Source: Sphingomonas sp. TDK1
GTDB lineage: Bacteria; Pseudomonadota; Alphaproteobacteria; Sphingomonadales; Sphingomonadaceae
NCBI RefSeq assembly: GCF_001650735.1
Contig: NZ_LXVY01000003.1
Coordinates: 1-64,000 of the forward strand
Reading direction: 5' to 3'
Length of the DNA: 64,000 nt
How positions within the stretch are numbered: the stretch's first letter is position 1; the number at the start of each line of letters is the position of its first letter. Both the position numbers and the translations under genes were made by a program. Below the pieces are notes generated by a model, which saw only the letters and a program-made list of their open reading frames with translations, had not been told where the DNA came from and did not search any database. Of this stretch, positions 9,317 through 18,362 are shown piece after piece.

Positions 9317-10433
9317 TAGCGCGGACCTGCCTTCGCTAGAGGCACTGCGCCGACGCTATCAACGCGTGGCCATCATCCACTATTGGCTGGTCACCATGAG
9401 AGGGGGCGAGCGCGTGATCGAGCGCCTGCTGCACCTCTTTCCCAACGCGGACATTTTCACGCATGTGTACGTGCCGGAAAAAATGTCCGACATCATTCGC
9501 GCTCGAAAGGTGACGACGAGCTTCATCAGTCGCCTCCCGGGAGCGACGAAGCACTATCAGAAATATCTCCCGCTGATGCCGATGGCGCTCGAGGAACTCG
9601 ATCTGCGCGGATATGATCTGGTGCTGAGCAGCGAATCCGGACCAGCGAAGGGCGTGATCGCAGCGCCCGATGCATTGCACCTCAGCTATGTCCACTCCCC
9701 GATGCGCTATCTGTGGGACCATTATCACGATTATCGTGAAACCGCCGGGACCGTGAGCCGAGCGCTTATGCCTTTTCTCTTCCACCGCCTGCGAAGCTGG
9801 GATGTCACGTCCGCGGCCCGGGTCGATCGACTGGTCGCGAACTCGAACTTCATCAAACGCAGGATCGCCCGAACCTGGGGGCGGGAGGCGGAGGTGGTGC
9901 ACCCGCCGGTGGCGACACATCTGTTCGGTAAGATCGATGCCGTCGAGCCGCACTATCTCTGGGTAGGTCAGATGACCCCCTACAAACGCGCGGACCTCGC
10001 GGTAGAGGCGTTCAATCGCCTGGGCTTGCCGCTGCTGATGGTGGGCGATGGCGAGATGGCTGCGGAACTGCGTCGCCGTGCAGGGCCCAACATTCGCTTT
10101 GTCGAGCGGCTCGATCTCTCGGGACTTCAGCATGCCTATGCTTCGGCGCGCGCGCTGATCTTCACTGCCGAAGAGGATTTCGGGATCGTGCCGGTCGAAG
10201 CGATGGCCTCGGGGCGTCCTGTGATCGCCTATGGCCGCGGCGGGGCACTGGACAGCATCGTTCCCGATCAAACCGGGATGTTTTTCGATGCGCAAACGCC
10301 GGACTCGCTTGTCGAGGCGGTGGAGCGTTTCGAGCGGTGGCTTCCGCATTTCGATCCGGATTGCGCGATCGCACAGGCAGCGCGCTTCGCTCCCGAGCGC
10401 TTTGACGACGGCATGATTGCGGCGCTTGCGTGA
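9309..10433 (+). CDS. GT4 family glycosyltransferase (exopolysaccharide)
   Basis: A 374-aa GT-B glycosyltransferase of family 4. Near the N-terminus is the pattern AIIHYWLVTMRGGERVIERL, followed by LSYVHSPMRYLWDHYHDY, typical of mannosyl- or rhamnosyl-transferase-like members of this subgroup. The C-terminal domain has YLWVGQMTPYKRADLAVEAF and the donor motif FTAEEDFGIVPVEAMASGRPV (EEDFGIVPVE). The ATG at 9309 overlaps the wzc stop by 8 bases, which suggests coupled translation; an alternative ATG at 9267 would extend the overlap to 50 bases. Sugar specificity is not readable. Confidence 0.9.
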   Translation: MRDSADLPSLEALRRRYQRVAIIHYWLVTMRGGERVIERLLHLFPNADIFTHVYVPEKMSDIIRARKVTTSFISRLPGATKHYQKYLPLMPMALEELDLRGYDLVLSSESGPAKGVIAAPDALHLSYVHSPMRYLWDHYHDYRETAGTVSRALMPFLFHRLRSWDVTSAARVDRLVANSNFIKRRIARTWGREAEVVHPPVATHLFGKIDAVEPHYLWVGQMTPYKRADLAVEAFNRLGLPLLMVGDGEMAAELRRRAGPNIRFVERLDLSGLQHAYASARALIFTAEEDFGIVPVEAMASGRPVIAYGRGGALDSIVPDQTGMFFDAQTPDSLVEAVERFERWLPHFDPDCAIAQAARFAPERFDDGMIAALA

Positions 10434-10488
10434 GCGTGTCGTTGCCCTTGCCTGATGGGACGCGCGCCGGGCGGATGCAGGGGGTTTA

Positions 10489-11949
10489 ATGCTTCCGACC
10501 ACGATCGGCCTGTTCGTCGTCATCGTCGGGGCGCTGCTGCTCGCCATCGGCTCGAGCGCGGCGATGATGTCGTTTCTCATGCTGACCAGCCTCATGATCG
10601 GGTCGGCAGCGATCATCATGACGGCGCTGGGTGCTTCTTCGATTCCGCCGGCGCAATTGGCGCTCGGCTTCCTCGCGCTTCGCGTCCTGCTACCCACCCC
10701 GGGCAGTCTTGCGCGGCTCGGCGACGCGATCAAGGCGAATGCACCCCTGCTCGTTTTCGTCTTGTACGGCATCATCGGATCATACGCGCTGCCGCGGATT
10801 TTCGCCGGAAGCATGCAAGTACCGCCGCTGCGTTTCACCGGCCTCACCTACATCTACGCGGCCGTACCGCTGGCGCCGTCGTCGCAGAACATCACGACCT
10901 CGGTCTATATGGTCGGCACCTTGCTGATCGCGATCTGCGTACATGCGGCGATTCGTACCGATGCTGGCCCGCGTTATTTCCTTCGCACGGCCGTGGCCTT
11001 GTGCTGGATCCACATGATCCTGGGCGTCGCCGGGGTAGCGCTCAAGGGGACGCCGGCAGACGCGTTCTTCCAGTTCTTCCGCAACGGCAACTATGCGCAA
11101 CTCGATCAGAGCTATGGCGGGTTCATTCGCCTGACCGGGATCACGCCGGAGCCGTCCGCCTATTCGGGCTTTGCCTTTGGCTGGTTCGTGCTGATGTTCG
11201 AGAGCTGGTTGCGCGGGATCTGGCCGCGCGTGACCGGGATTACCGCCGCGGCGATGGGGCTGCTTCTGGTGTTTTCGACGTCGGGGCTCGCCTATGTCGG
11301 GCTGGGCGGATATTCGTTGATCCTGATGTTGCGGGTGCTCATTCCCGGCAGCGTGTTGGGCCGAAGCATGCCCTATCTCCTCGGCGCGCTGTTGGGCGGG
11401 GCAACGCTGGTGGCGGCGGTGTGTCTGATTGTGCCGGCGCTGCCGACGGCATTCGGCGACATGTTCTACCACATGACGGTGGATAAAGGGACTTCCGAGT
11501 CCGGCCTGCAGCGTGCGTTCTGGGCGAAAAAGGGATTCGAGGCATTCTGGGTGAGTCACGGCCTCGGGATCGGTCCAGGCAGCTTCCGCTCGTCCAGCCT
11601 CATCACCGCAGTTCTTGGATCGATGGGCGTGATCGGGGCGGTGACCTTTGTGACCTATGTGCTCTGGGTTCTGAAGCCGCTGCGGAACAGCACCTATGGC
11701 GCGACGGATGATCCAATGCTTGGGTTGGGTGTCGCCGCGTCTTGGGCTGCCCTTGGTGTCCTGATCCCGCAGGCGGTCGGATCACCGAGCGCGGATCCTG
11801 GCGCCAATTTCGCGATCTTCGCTGCTGCGGCGCTGGCATTGCGGGCACGTGCCACGTCATCGCGTCAAAGCGTGACGGCGGAATCCTGGCGTGCGCAATA
11901 TCACCGTTATGGCCTTCTTCGAGAAGCTCGGCCGGTGGAGGGGCCATGA
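10489..11949 (+). CDS. O-antigen polymerase/ligase-type membrane protein (Wzy-like)
   Basis: A 486-aa polytopic inner-membrane protein with about 12 predicted helices. The large periplasmic loop holds residues such as FFQFFRNGNYAQLDQSYGGFIRLTGITPEPSAYSGF and, later, a GLGIGPGSFRSSS motif typical of the Wzy/WaaL superfamily. In a cluster with a Wzc copolymerase and Wza exporter it most probably polymerises lipid-linked repeat units in the periplasm. It begins 55 bases after the glycosyltransferase and is the last gene of the rightward operon. A convergent glycosidase gene ends 25 bases further on. Polymerase and ligase cannot be told apart by sequence; context favours the polymerase. Confidence 0.85.
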   Translation: MLPTTIGLFVVIVGALLLAIGSSAAMMSFLMLTSLMIGSAAIIMTALGASSIPPAQLALGFLALRVLLPTPGSLARLGDAIKANAPLLVFVLYGIIGSYALPRIFAGSMQVPPLRFTGLTYIYAAVPLAPSSQNITTSVYMVGTLLIAICVHAAIRTDAGPRYFLRTAVALCWIHMILGVAGVALKGTPADAFFQFFRNGNYAQLDQSYGGFIRLTGITPEPSAYSGFAFGWFVLMFESWLRGIWPRVTGITAAAMGLLLVFSTSGLAYVGLGGYSLILMLRVLIPGSVLGRSMPYLLGALLGGATLVAAVCLIVPALPTAFGDMFYHMTVDKGTSESGLQRAFWAKKGFEAFWVSHGLGIGPGSFRSSSLITAVLGSMGVIGAVTFVTYVLWVLKPLRNSTYGATDDPMLGLGVAASWAALGVLIPQAVGSPSADPGANFAIFAAAALALRARATSSRQSVTAESWRAQYHRYGLLREARPVEGP

Positions 11950-11974
11950 TCGCCTTGGGTTTCGCGCAAAGCGG

Positions 11975-13354
11975 CTATTCATCCAGGTTTGTCAGAAGCA
12001 CCGGTGAGGCGCCGACCATGAGTGGCGCGCTCAAGGCGAGGGCGCGTCCGGAAACGAGGTCGATGCCGCGCGTCACGGGGGCCGGCAAATCGCGCGGGTC
12101 AACTGCCTCTGCTTGGCTGGCGACCGACCACAACACATAGGCGTGCGCGCCACCACGCCGCGCCGTGAACATTAAAAGGTCTGGCCGATCGCGAAGCGGC
12201 GTAATGCCGACGATCTCGAAGTCGCCGATTTGCTGCATCAGTCGGGCAATCGCTGCGCCGGCAGGCTTTAGCTCTCCGGTGGTGGTCGCAAGGCCGAACG
12301 ACAGTTCCGAATTCGTCCGGTCCGATCCCGTGTCCACCGCCTGGTACAGGTTGGTCGTGCGACCGCGCGCGGTGTAGATCAATACCGTTCGGAGATCGAG
12401 GGCGGCTTGCTGGTCTTCGGCAACGCCCTTGGCCATGTTTACCGCGAAGCCGGCCTCGCTGTTGATGATGCGGGTCGCACGTCCGCGCAACGGGTGTTCG
12501 GCGAAGAACCGCTCAAGGGCTGGTTCGTCCTTCAGATAGGCTTCGGGCGTATTGAGATAGGGGTGCAAGCTCACTGCATCCAGGCACGCCATCAGCCTGG
12601 GCTCCGCAGCCCGACCCGCCCATTGCTGGTAAATGTCCATGCCATAGGAAGGCACGAAATGGGCGGGTTTCACCGGCGTCCCTTCCATCACAAGCCCGGA
12701 CACCGTCGCTTGCGATAGCGCCGCCTTGATCGCCTCACACACCTCTGTTGCCATGCCCGCATAGCCCTCGGGATCGGGTCCGCTACCGCCCCAAAAGGTG
12801 CGTGTGTTCGGCTCGTTCCAGATTTCGTAAATCACCGGCGCTACAGCCGTGCCAGCGCCATAACGCTGCGCAGCGGCGGCGGCGAAACGCGCAAAGCCTG
12901 CCTGCGCATCGCCACCGGCGGGCGCGCGGGTCGTGGGATCGGCGGAGACATAGCCCTGTGCTTTGCCGAAGAGCGTCAGAATGGTCCAAAGCCCTGCGCC
13001 GCGTGCTGCGGCCACGCGCGCGTCATTCTGACGCCAATCATACTCGCCGACGCGAACTTCCGTGCGATCCCAGTACATGCCCATGCGAACGCCACCGACC
13101 CCAAGCTTTCGCGCCGTGGCCAATTGCAGATCAAACGGGACATTTCCGACGATTTGGACTGAGAGGAGAGAACGCAACGTCGCGCCGGCTACCATGTTCT
13201 CGGCATGCGCTTCGTCCGGCGACAGCTGCGCGGAAAAAGAGGCTGCCTGGAACGCCAGCGCACCAATCGCTGCGGCTCCAATCATGCATGTCCAAATCCG
13301 CAATCGGCGACGGCGCTTGTTTCCGCTCACGGCTTTTAGGGCGCTTCCCGGCAT
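11975..13354 (-). CDS. Membrane-anchored PslG-like glycoside hydrolase (GH5/GH39 clan)
   Basis: A 459-aa protein with an N-terminal membrane anchor or signal (about residues 20-42) followed by a clan-A (beta/alpha)8 barrel. The acid/base glutamate is E181 in YEIWNEPN and the nucleophile is E300 in INSEAGFA. Other barrel landmarks are GVRMGMYWDRTE and LHPYLNTP. Its size, topology and position in a polysaccharide cluster resemble PslG of Pseudomonas, a GH39-like endoglycosidase tied to Psl production. It probably trims or releases polymer in the periplasm. It is convergent with the polymerase gene (25-base gap) and followed upstream by a 310-base gap. Exact family and substrate are uncertain. 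Confidence 0.8.
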   Translation of the reverse strand: MPGSALKAVSGNKRRRRLRIWTCMIGAAAIGALAFQAASFSAQLSPDEAHAENMVAGATLRSLLSVQIVGNVPFDLQLATARKLGVGGVRMGMYWDRTEVRVGEYDWRQNDARVAAARGAGLWTILTLFGKAQGYVSADPTTRAPAGGDAQAGFARFAAAAAQRYGAGTAVAPVIYEIWNEPNTRTFWGGSGPDPEGYAGMATEVCEAIKAALSQATVSGLVMEGTPVKPAHFVPSYGMDIYQQWAGRAAEPRLMACLDAVSLHPYLNTPEAYLKDEPALERFFAEHPLRGRATRIINSEAGFAVNMAKGVAEDQQAALDLRTVLIYTARGRTTNLYQAVDTGSDRTNSELSFGLATTTGELKPAGAAIARLMQQIGDFEIVGITPLRDRPDLLMFTARRGGAHAYVLWSVASQAEAVDPRDLPAPVTRGIDLVSGRALALSAPLMVGASPVLLTNLDE

Positions 13355-13664
13355 CCGACGGTACTTTCCGACGCTAGACGATTAGGACTGCGCAAGCATA
13401 GACTGATGCGTATCGCGTTTCTACGGCGTGCGCTGACTATTTTAACGCGAGGTCGCCAGGATCATTGGCCGCAGAAACATCTGTCGACGAGATAGGGATG
13501 GCAGCAAAGCGTCAGAATTGATGGCGAATTCCGCGTAGAAAGCGATTCGATGGCACCGCCGCCGCGCACGCGGTTTGGCTCCGCTGTACAGGTCCCGCGT
13601 CGTGCACAGAACGGTACGGGTAGCGCAGTCCCGCCAGCGATGCTTGCGGGCGACAAGCGCCATC
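13355..13664. other. Intergenic gap, no gene seen
   Basis: This 310-base region lies upstream of the PslG-like gene and downstream of the GT2 gene, both on the minus strand. Two short minus-strand open frames here have no ribosome site, no recognisable motif and a composition like random reading. It presumably carries the promoter of the glycosidase gene. I see no clear repeat or terminator. Confidence 0.4.
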
Positions 13665-14537
13665 CTATAGGCGGTTGATACGGCCAGGGTCTATGCGGCC
13701 TCGGAATAATATATCGCCAATGGCCATGAGATTGCCCTTCAGACGCCCCCTCCGATCAATATTCGGCTCAGGGCGCAGGCTTCGAAGCAGATTCGACGTA
13801 AGCTGCTGGAGCAGCAGTCTTTCGCCCAGCCACGGCTGGATGGTGCCCTTTCGCTTCAGATAAACGACGTTAGCAACCTGCGAATAGCCGAGCTTGATGC
13901 CCGATGTGCGCCCACCGCGTACGCCTAGATGGACGCCGCTGACGGCGCTGCTGGAAATCAACCGGCCCCGCACGAAGACCTGGCGCGCATAGTCGATATC
14001 CTCCAGCCATGCATATTGCGGGAGTGTCTCATCGAATCGAATATCCCGCGCCGCAGATGCGCGGATCGCCATGTTGCAACCATACAGCGCGGGACGATCC
14101 CGAACTTGCGGTTCAGCTGGCGGCGTATGGCTGTCTACCATCGCCACGGCTTCCTCGAACGTATAGCCACCCGTGTGAATTCCGTCAGCTATAAGATCAC
14201 CGGTGATGCCGGCAATATCGGGTGACGCCGTAAGGATTCGCTCGGCTTCTTCGAGATAGTTATCGCAGGGCAGAAAATCGTCATCGAAGAAGATCAGGAT
14301 ATCTGCCTTGTCGATGACGAGATCAATGCCGCGATTGCGCTGATGGCTGGAGCCCTTCTCGGAGAACACGACCGAAACATTGCCACGCGCCTGGTCGACA
14401 CCGGTCACGTCCTCTGGTTTAACGGAAACCACCACGACGCCGTCGGGCGGACGCGTTTGGTCCGCAAGACGGTCTACGGTCAGTCGGGTGAGTTCCGCCC
14501 GACCGATCGTGGCGATGATGACGTAGATGCCTGGCAT
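13665..14537 (-). CDS. GT2 family glycosyltransferase (exopolysaccharide)
   Basis: A 290-aa inverting GT-A glycosyltransferase of family 2. It opens with the typical first strand IYVIIATIGRAELTRLTVDRL, has the metal-binding DxD-type motif ILIFFDDDFLP, and carries the acceptor-side motif YAWLEDIDYARQVFVRGR with its ED catalytic pair. The ATG at 14537 is clear: GAGGGGG lies 5 bases upstream and the protein then starts MPGIYVIIAT; a longer in-frame extension to 14666 adds atypical sequence. It stands alone between two long gaps on the same strand as the initiating transferase. It probably adds a sugar to the repeat unit. Confidence 0.88.
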   Translation of the reverse strand: MPGIYVIIATIGRAELTRLTVDRLADQTRPPDGVVVVSVKPEDVTGVDQARGNVSVVFSEKGSSHQRNRGIDLVIDKADILIFFDDDFLPCDNYLEEAERILTASPDIAGITGDLIADGIHTGGYTFEEAVAMVDSHTPPAEPQVRDRPALYGCNMAIRASAARDIRFDETLPQYAWLEDIDYARQVFVRGRLISSSAVSGVHLGVRGGRTSGIKLGYSQVANVVYLKRKGTIQPWLGERLLLQQLTSNLLRSLRPEPNIDRRGRLKGNLMAIGDILFRGRIDPGRINRL

Positions 14538-14998
14538 GTATCCCCCTCGGCATGCAGTGGCTCGCCGGTAAGATTTGCAGGAAAAGCCTTTATTGTGCAA
14601 GGCAGCAAAAACCGTGGAAGTCGAAAGATGTTTTGGATCGAGATGCATTCGTCGCGACATTGGCATTCGCGCCGACTAGATTTCGCGGCGTTTGCATAGA
14701 ATCTCGATGCATTAAAGCATTGAGACGGCCTCCGGTCTAAAGCGCGCTTTAGATATGTGCTCGAACGCTGCGCTAGTATCGCATGGATGTCCTCTTTCCA
14801 TCACATGTTTGTAATCGAGAAAACGTAGGTAACGCGACCGCTATATGCACGTGAGACGCGGCAGCGCCGAAAGGAAAAGCCGCAAAATGGAGTGCGCGCG
14901 CTTTACCAATCGGCGTTCTGCTGTTCGATAGCATGCGGTACCCTGTCGCCGGCGCTGCCGCTCCCTCCATGCAGAAGGGAACGGCGCGCCATCGCCGT
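14538..14998. other. Intergenic region upstream of the GT2 gene
   Basis: A 461-base region, more AT-rich than its flanks, between the GT2 gene and the initiating sugar transferase. A 65-codon minus-strand frame at 14773-14970 has no ribosome site or recognisable motif and I leave it out. The region should contain the GT2 promoter. I found no strong hairpin or repeat. Confidence 0.4.
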
Positions 14999-15691
14999 TC
15001 AGTAGCTTCCGCGCGATAGCAGTACCATGGGCACAGTCAGTACGAGTATCTTGAAGTACAACGTGACCGACTGTTTCTCGGCGAACTTTACGTCCATGGC
15101 GACCCGTCGGCGGTAGGATACGTCATTACGGCCGCTAACCTGCCAGAGTCCCGCGATGCCGGGCTTTACTTCGCAATATTTGCTGAAATAGCGACCATAG
15201 CGCTCGATTTCGTCGACGACGATCGGCCGAGGGCCGACAAGGCTCATCTCGCCGCGCAAGACGTTCAGGAGCTGAGGGAGCTCGTCGAGACTCGATTTGC
15301 GCAAAAAGCGGCCAATGCCGACGATGCGTGGATCGTTCCGCAGCTTGTGATCTCGCGCCCATTCCTCACGGGCCGCGGGGTCGTTCTCGAGCAGTTCCTT
15401 CAGTCGCTCGGCCGCATCGACCGCCATCGACCGGAACTTGAAGCAGGGAAACATTTTCCCGCCATGTCCAACCCGACGATGGGCGAAAAGTATCGGGCCG
15501 GGATCCGCCACATAGGTGCAGATCGCGATGAGCAGCATCATCGGGGCCAGAAACACGAGGAGCAGGGACGCGAGAACGATATCGCAAGCACGGATAACAG
15601 TGGCAGACTGCGTTCTGGTGGGTGCGGAAGCCTGAAGGCCCACTAATTCCACCTGCATCTCTTTTCGAGCGATTGCTATGGTAGTGTTCAA
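14999..15691 (-). CDS. Initiating undecaprenyl-phosphate sugar-1-phosphate transferase (WcaJ/PssY type)
   Basis: A 230-aa bacterial sugar transferase that starts repeat-unit synthesis by moving a sugar-1-phosphate from a UDP-sugar to undecaprenyl phosphate at the inner membrane. It is a short-form enzyme: one membrane segment (about residues 36-60, DIVLASLLLVFLAPMMLLI) and the catalytic domain. Family motifs are the KFRSM helix, LRKSSLDELPQLLNVLRGEMSLVGPRP, and KPGIAGLWQVSGRN. The TTG at 15691 is chosen because AGGGGG lies about 5 bases upstream; the internal ATG at 15658 has no usable spacing. It sits apart from the other glycosyltransferase genes and is preceded by a long promoter region. 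Confidence 0.92.
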   Translation of the reverse strand: MNTTIAIARKEMQVELVGLQASAPTRTQSATVIRACDIVLASLLLVFLAPMMLLIAICTYVADPGPILFAHRRVGHGGKMFPCFKFRSMAVDAAERLKELLENDPAAREEWARDHKLRNDPRIVGIGRFLRKSSLDELPQLLNVLRGEMSLVGPRPIVVDEIERYGRYFSKYCEVKPGIAGLWQVSGRNDVSYRRRVAMDVKFAEKQSVTLYFKILVLTVPMVLLSRGSY

Positions 15692-16271
15692 GGTAGCCCC
15701 CTAAGCGCGCCTGAAGGTGCCCCTGACGATACTGCCCAGGCCCCCTCTTGTTGAAGCTATACTCCAAACAGGCCGCTCAGACCCTCATCCTAACTCTATT
15801 TTTTCTGTAGAAGAACTATAAGATAATCGTAGGGGTTAATCCACCCTTAATCTGTCAAAATCGCCGAGCGGGTGGTGCGGCAGATAGTCACGCCCGGTCG
15901 GGGATCGCCGAAGTCTCAGGTAGGCGCCCGGCATATTTATTTAGAAACATGGACTTGTGTCATGTCTTTGCGGACTGCGCCATTTTCGTTCGGCGGCGCT
16001 GGCGGATCAAGTTCTGCACCGAAGTGGGACAGTCTACGGATATCCGGAGGCTTTGCTGTCGCCGTTAATGTCCGAGGGCGCCGAATCATTACGTAACCGC
16101 ATCGGTTAAGTCCGTCTTGGATAGGGTTGATCGCGCGATGAATACGGCAGCGCTTGGGGCGGTGGCCCGTTGGCGGAAGCCAAGGCCCGCGATAAGGCAT
16201 CGCACCTGAGGAATTTGCGTATATGCTATGTGTTATAGCAAACTGGTGCGGGTCGCGCGGGGAGAGGGCGT
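15692..16271. other. Divergent intergenic region between sugar transferase and reductase genes
   Basis: A 580-base non-coding stretch. The part at about 15780-15860 is distinctly AT-rich and probably holds the promoter of the minus-strand sugar transferase, including a TTGACA-like hexamer near 15855-15860 on that strand, though no matching -10 is convincing. A short plus-strand frame at 15958-16096 lacks a ribosome site and motifs. The right edge carries GGGGAGAGGG, the ribosome site of the reductase gene. Confidence 0.4.
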
Positions 16272-17492
16272 TTGGACAGGTACGACATTCTGATCGTGGG
16301 TAGCGGCCATGGCGGGGCGCAGTGTGCGGTGGCGCTACGCCAGGCGGGGTTCGCAGGCACACTCGCGGTTATCGGTGAGGATCCCGAGATTCCCTATGAG
16401 CGGCCGCCGCTCTCGAAGGACTATCTGAAAGGCGAAAAGAGCTTTGATCGTATCCTGATACGTGCGCCCGGCTTTTGGGAAGAGCGGCAGGTGACGATGT
16501 TGACCGGCCGGCGCGTGGTCGCGGTGGATCCGGCGGGCAAGACCGTTACCGATTCTGCTGGTGCGCGGATCGGTTATGGCGCGCTCGTCTGGTCGGCTGG
16601 CGGCAGTGCGCGGCGGCTGGCGTGCAGCGGGCACGATCTTGCCGGCGTGCACGCCATCCGCACCAAGCGCGACGTCGACCAACTGCTTGCCGAACTGCCG
16701 ACCACGCAGCGCATCGTGGTGATCGGTGGCGGCTATATCGGGCTGGAGGCGGCCGCTGCGCTGATCAAGGCAGACAAACAGGTGGTCGTTCTGGAGGCGA
16801 TGGACCGGGTGCTGGCGCGGGTCGCCGGGGAACCGCTGTCGCGCTTCTATGAGGCAGAGCATCGTGCCCACGGCGTAGAGATACGGACCGGTGCGATGGT
16901 CGAATGCCTGGAGGGGCAGGACGGGCGGGTCTGCGGCGTGCGGCTTGCCGATGGCGAGGTGCTGCCGGCGGACATGGTAATTGTCGGCATCGGCATCGTG
17001 CCGGAAGTGGCCCCGCTGCTCGATGCGGGCGCTGCTGGCGGAAACGGCGTACGCGTGGACGCGCAGTGCCGCACCAACCTGCCGGACGTGTTCGCCATCG
17101 GGGACTGCGCGCTGCACGCGAACCGCTATGCTGACGGCACCGAGATCCGGCTGGAATCGGTGCAGAATGCCAACGACCAGGCGAACACGGTCGCCAAGCT
17201 GCTGACCGGCCAGGAGGCCCATTATGATGCGGTGCCGTGGTTCTGGTCGAACCAGTACGACCTGAAGCTGCAGACGGTGGGTCTTTCGATCGGCCATGAC
17301 GCGGTGGTGCTGCGCGGCGATCCGGCGGCGCGTTCCTTTTCGGTGATCTACCTGAAACAGGGGCGGGTGGTCGCGCTCGACTGCGTCAACGCCATGCGCG
17401 ACTATGTGCAGGGCAAGCGGCTGGTGACCGAGCGGATGGTGATCGATCCGGCCACGCTCGCTGACCCGATGACGGTGCTTAAAGAGCTTTGA
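16272..17492 (+). CDS. FAD-dependent NAD(P)H:ferredoxin reductase
   Basis: A 406-aa flavoprotein of the putidaredoxin/rhodocoxin reductase family, which passes electrons from NAD(P)H to a [2Fe-2S] ferredoxin serving a P450 or dioxygenase. The FAD-binding motif is at residues 7-14 ([10 protein letters not shown]) with [14 protein letters not shown], typical of this family, the NAD motif is [16 protein letters not shown] (about 152-167), and the second FAD motif is [14 protein letters not shown]-terminal reductase domain follows. The start is TTG 16272 with a GGGGAGAGGG ribosome site 6 bases away. No ferredoxin or oxygenase gene is adjacent; a PaaG-like isomerase gene follows 57 bases later, so its electron acceptor must be encoded elsewhere. 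Confidence 0.88.
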   Translation: MDRYDILIVGSGHGGAQCAVALRQAGFAGTLAVIGEDPEIPYERPPLSKDYLKGEKSFDRILIRAPGFWEERQVTMLTGRRVVAVDPAGKTVTDSAGARIGYGALVWSAGGSARRLACSGHDLAGVHAIRTKRDVDQLLAELPTTQRIVVIGGGYIGLEAAAALIKADKQVVVLEAMDRVLARVAGEPLSRFYEAEHRAHGVEIRTGAMVECLEGQDGRVCGVRLADGEVLPADMVIVGIGIVPEVAPLLDAGAAGGNGVRVDAQCRTNLPDVFAIGDCALHANRYADGTEIRLESVQNANDQANTVAKLLTGQEAHYDAVPWFWSNQYDLKLQTVGLSIGHDAVVLRGDPAARSFSVIYLKQGRVVALDCVNAMRDYVQGKRLVTERMVIDPATLADPMTVLKEL

Positions 17493-17549
17493 GTTGCGCG
17501 GGCAGGCCGGCGCGGGCATCCCCTTCTCCAGTTCTAGGGAGAAATGAGG

Positions 17550-18323
17550 ATGTCCGACGCGCCGGTGCTGCTTGCGATGGAAGGCGATGTCGCGGTGGTG
17601 CGCCTGAACCGCCCCGATCGGCTCAACGCGCTAACGCCCGAGATGCTCGATCTGCTTGCGGCGACGCTACGGCAGGCGCCGGCGCAGGGCGCGCGAGCGG
17701 TGCTCCTCACCGGCGAGGGACGCGCGTTCTGCGCGGGTGCAGACCTCACCGCGAGCGTCGGCATGCGCGATTCGGGCGAGGCGCTGCGGCAGCATTATAA
17801 TCCGGTGATCGCCACGATGGCCGAGCTGCCGATTCCGATCGTCTGCGCGGTGAACGGCGCCGCGGCGGGGGCAGGGGCGTCGATCGCGTTGGCGGCGGAC
17901 ATCGTGGTGATGGCGCAATCCGCCTATCTGCTGCTTGCCTTCGCCAATATCGGGCTGGTGCCGGACGCGGGCGCAACATGGCTGATCGGCAAGGCGGCCG
18001 GCCGGGCGCGGCTGCTCGAGATGGCGCTGCTCGGAGAGCGGATGCTGGCGGAGGAGGCGCTCGCGAACGGACTTGTCACGCGAGTGGTGGAAGACGGTGC
18101 CTTGGGGCAGGTCACGCACGGGCTTGCTGCGAAGCTGGCAGGAATGCCCACGGTAGCGCTGGGTCTCATCCGCAGGCAGGTCGGCGTGGCGCTATCGGGT
18201 ACGCTGACCGAGACGATGGAGATCGAGGCGGAGCATCAGAGCATCGCCGCGAAAACCGAAGACTGCCGTGAGGCGATTGCTGCGTTCCTCGCCAAGCGGG
18301 AGCCACATTTTACGGGGCGTTGA
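17550..18323 (+). CDS. Enoyl-CoA hydratase/isomerase family protein, PaaG-like
   Basis: A 257-aa crotonase-fold enzyme. It matches PaaG (ring-1,2-epoxyphenylacetyl-CoA isomerase) unusually closely over its length: LNRPDRLNALTPEM, RAFCAGADLT (oxyanion hole), the segment HYNPVIATMAELPIPIVCAV, NGAAAGAGASIALAADIV (second oxyanion hole), the catalytic-region IGLVPDAGATWL and a C-terminal FLAKREPHFTGR. The Asp in GLVPDAG corresponds to the PaaG catalytic Asp. The ATG at 17550 fits AGGGAG 8 bases upstream better than the ATG two codons earlier. No other phenylacetate genes are nearby, so either a detached paaG or a fatty or aromatic acyl-CoA isomerase is possible. Confidence 0.82.
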   Translation: MSDAPVLLAMEGDVAVVRLNRPDRLNALTPEMLDLLAATLRQAPAQGARAVLLTGEGRAFCAGADLTASVGMRDSGEALRQHYNPVIATMAELPIPIVCAVNGAAAGAGASIALAADIVVMAQSAYLLLAFANIGLVPDAGATWLIGKAAGRARLLEMALLGERMLAEEALANGLVTRVVEDGALGQVTHGLAAKLAGMPTVALGLIRRQVGVALSGTLTETMEIEAEHQSIAAKTEDCREAIAAFLAKREPHFTGR

Positions 18324-18362
18324 GGTACGCCACGAAATCGGTTCTCGGGCGTTACGAGGACC

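Noticed and set aside
15937..16362. Short frames on both strands between the sugar transferase and reductase
   Set aside because: No ribosome sites, motifs or consistent composition.
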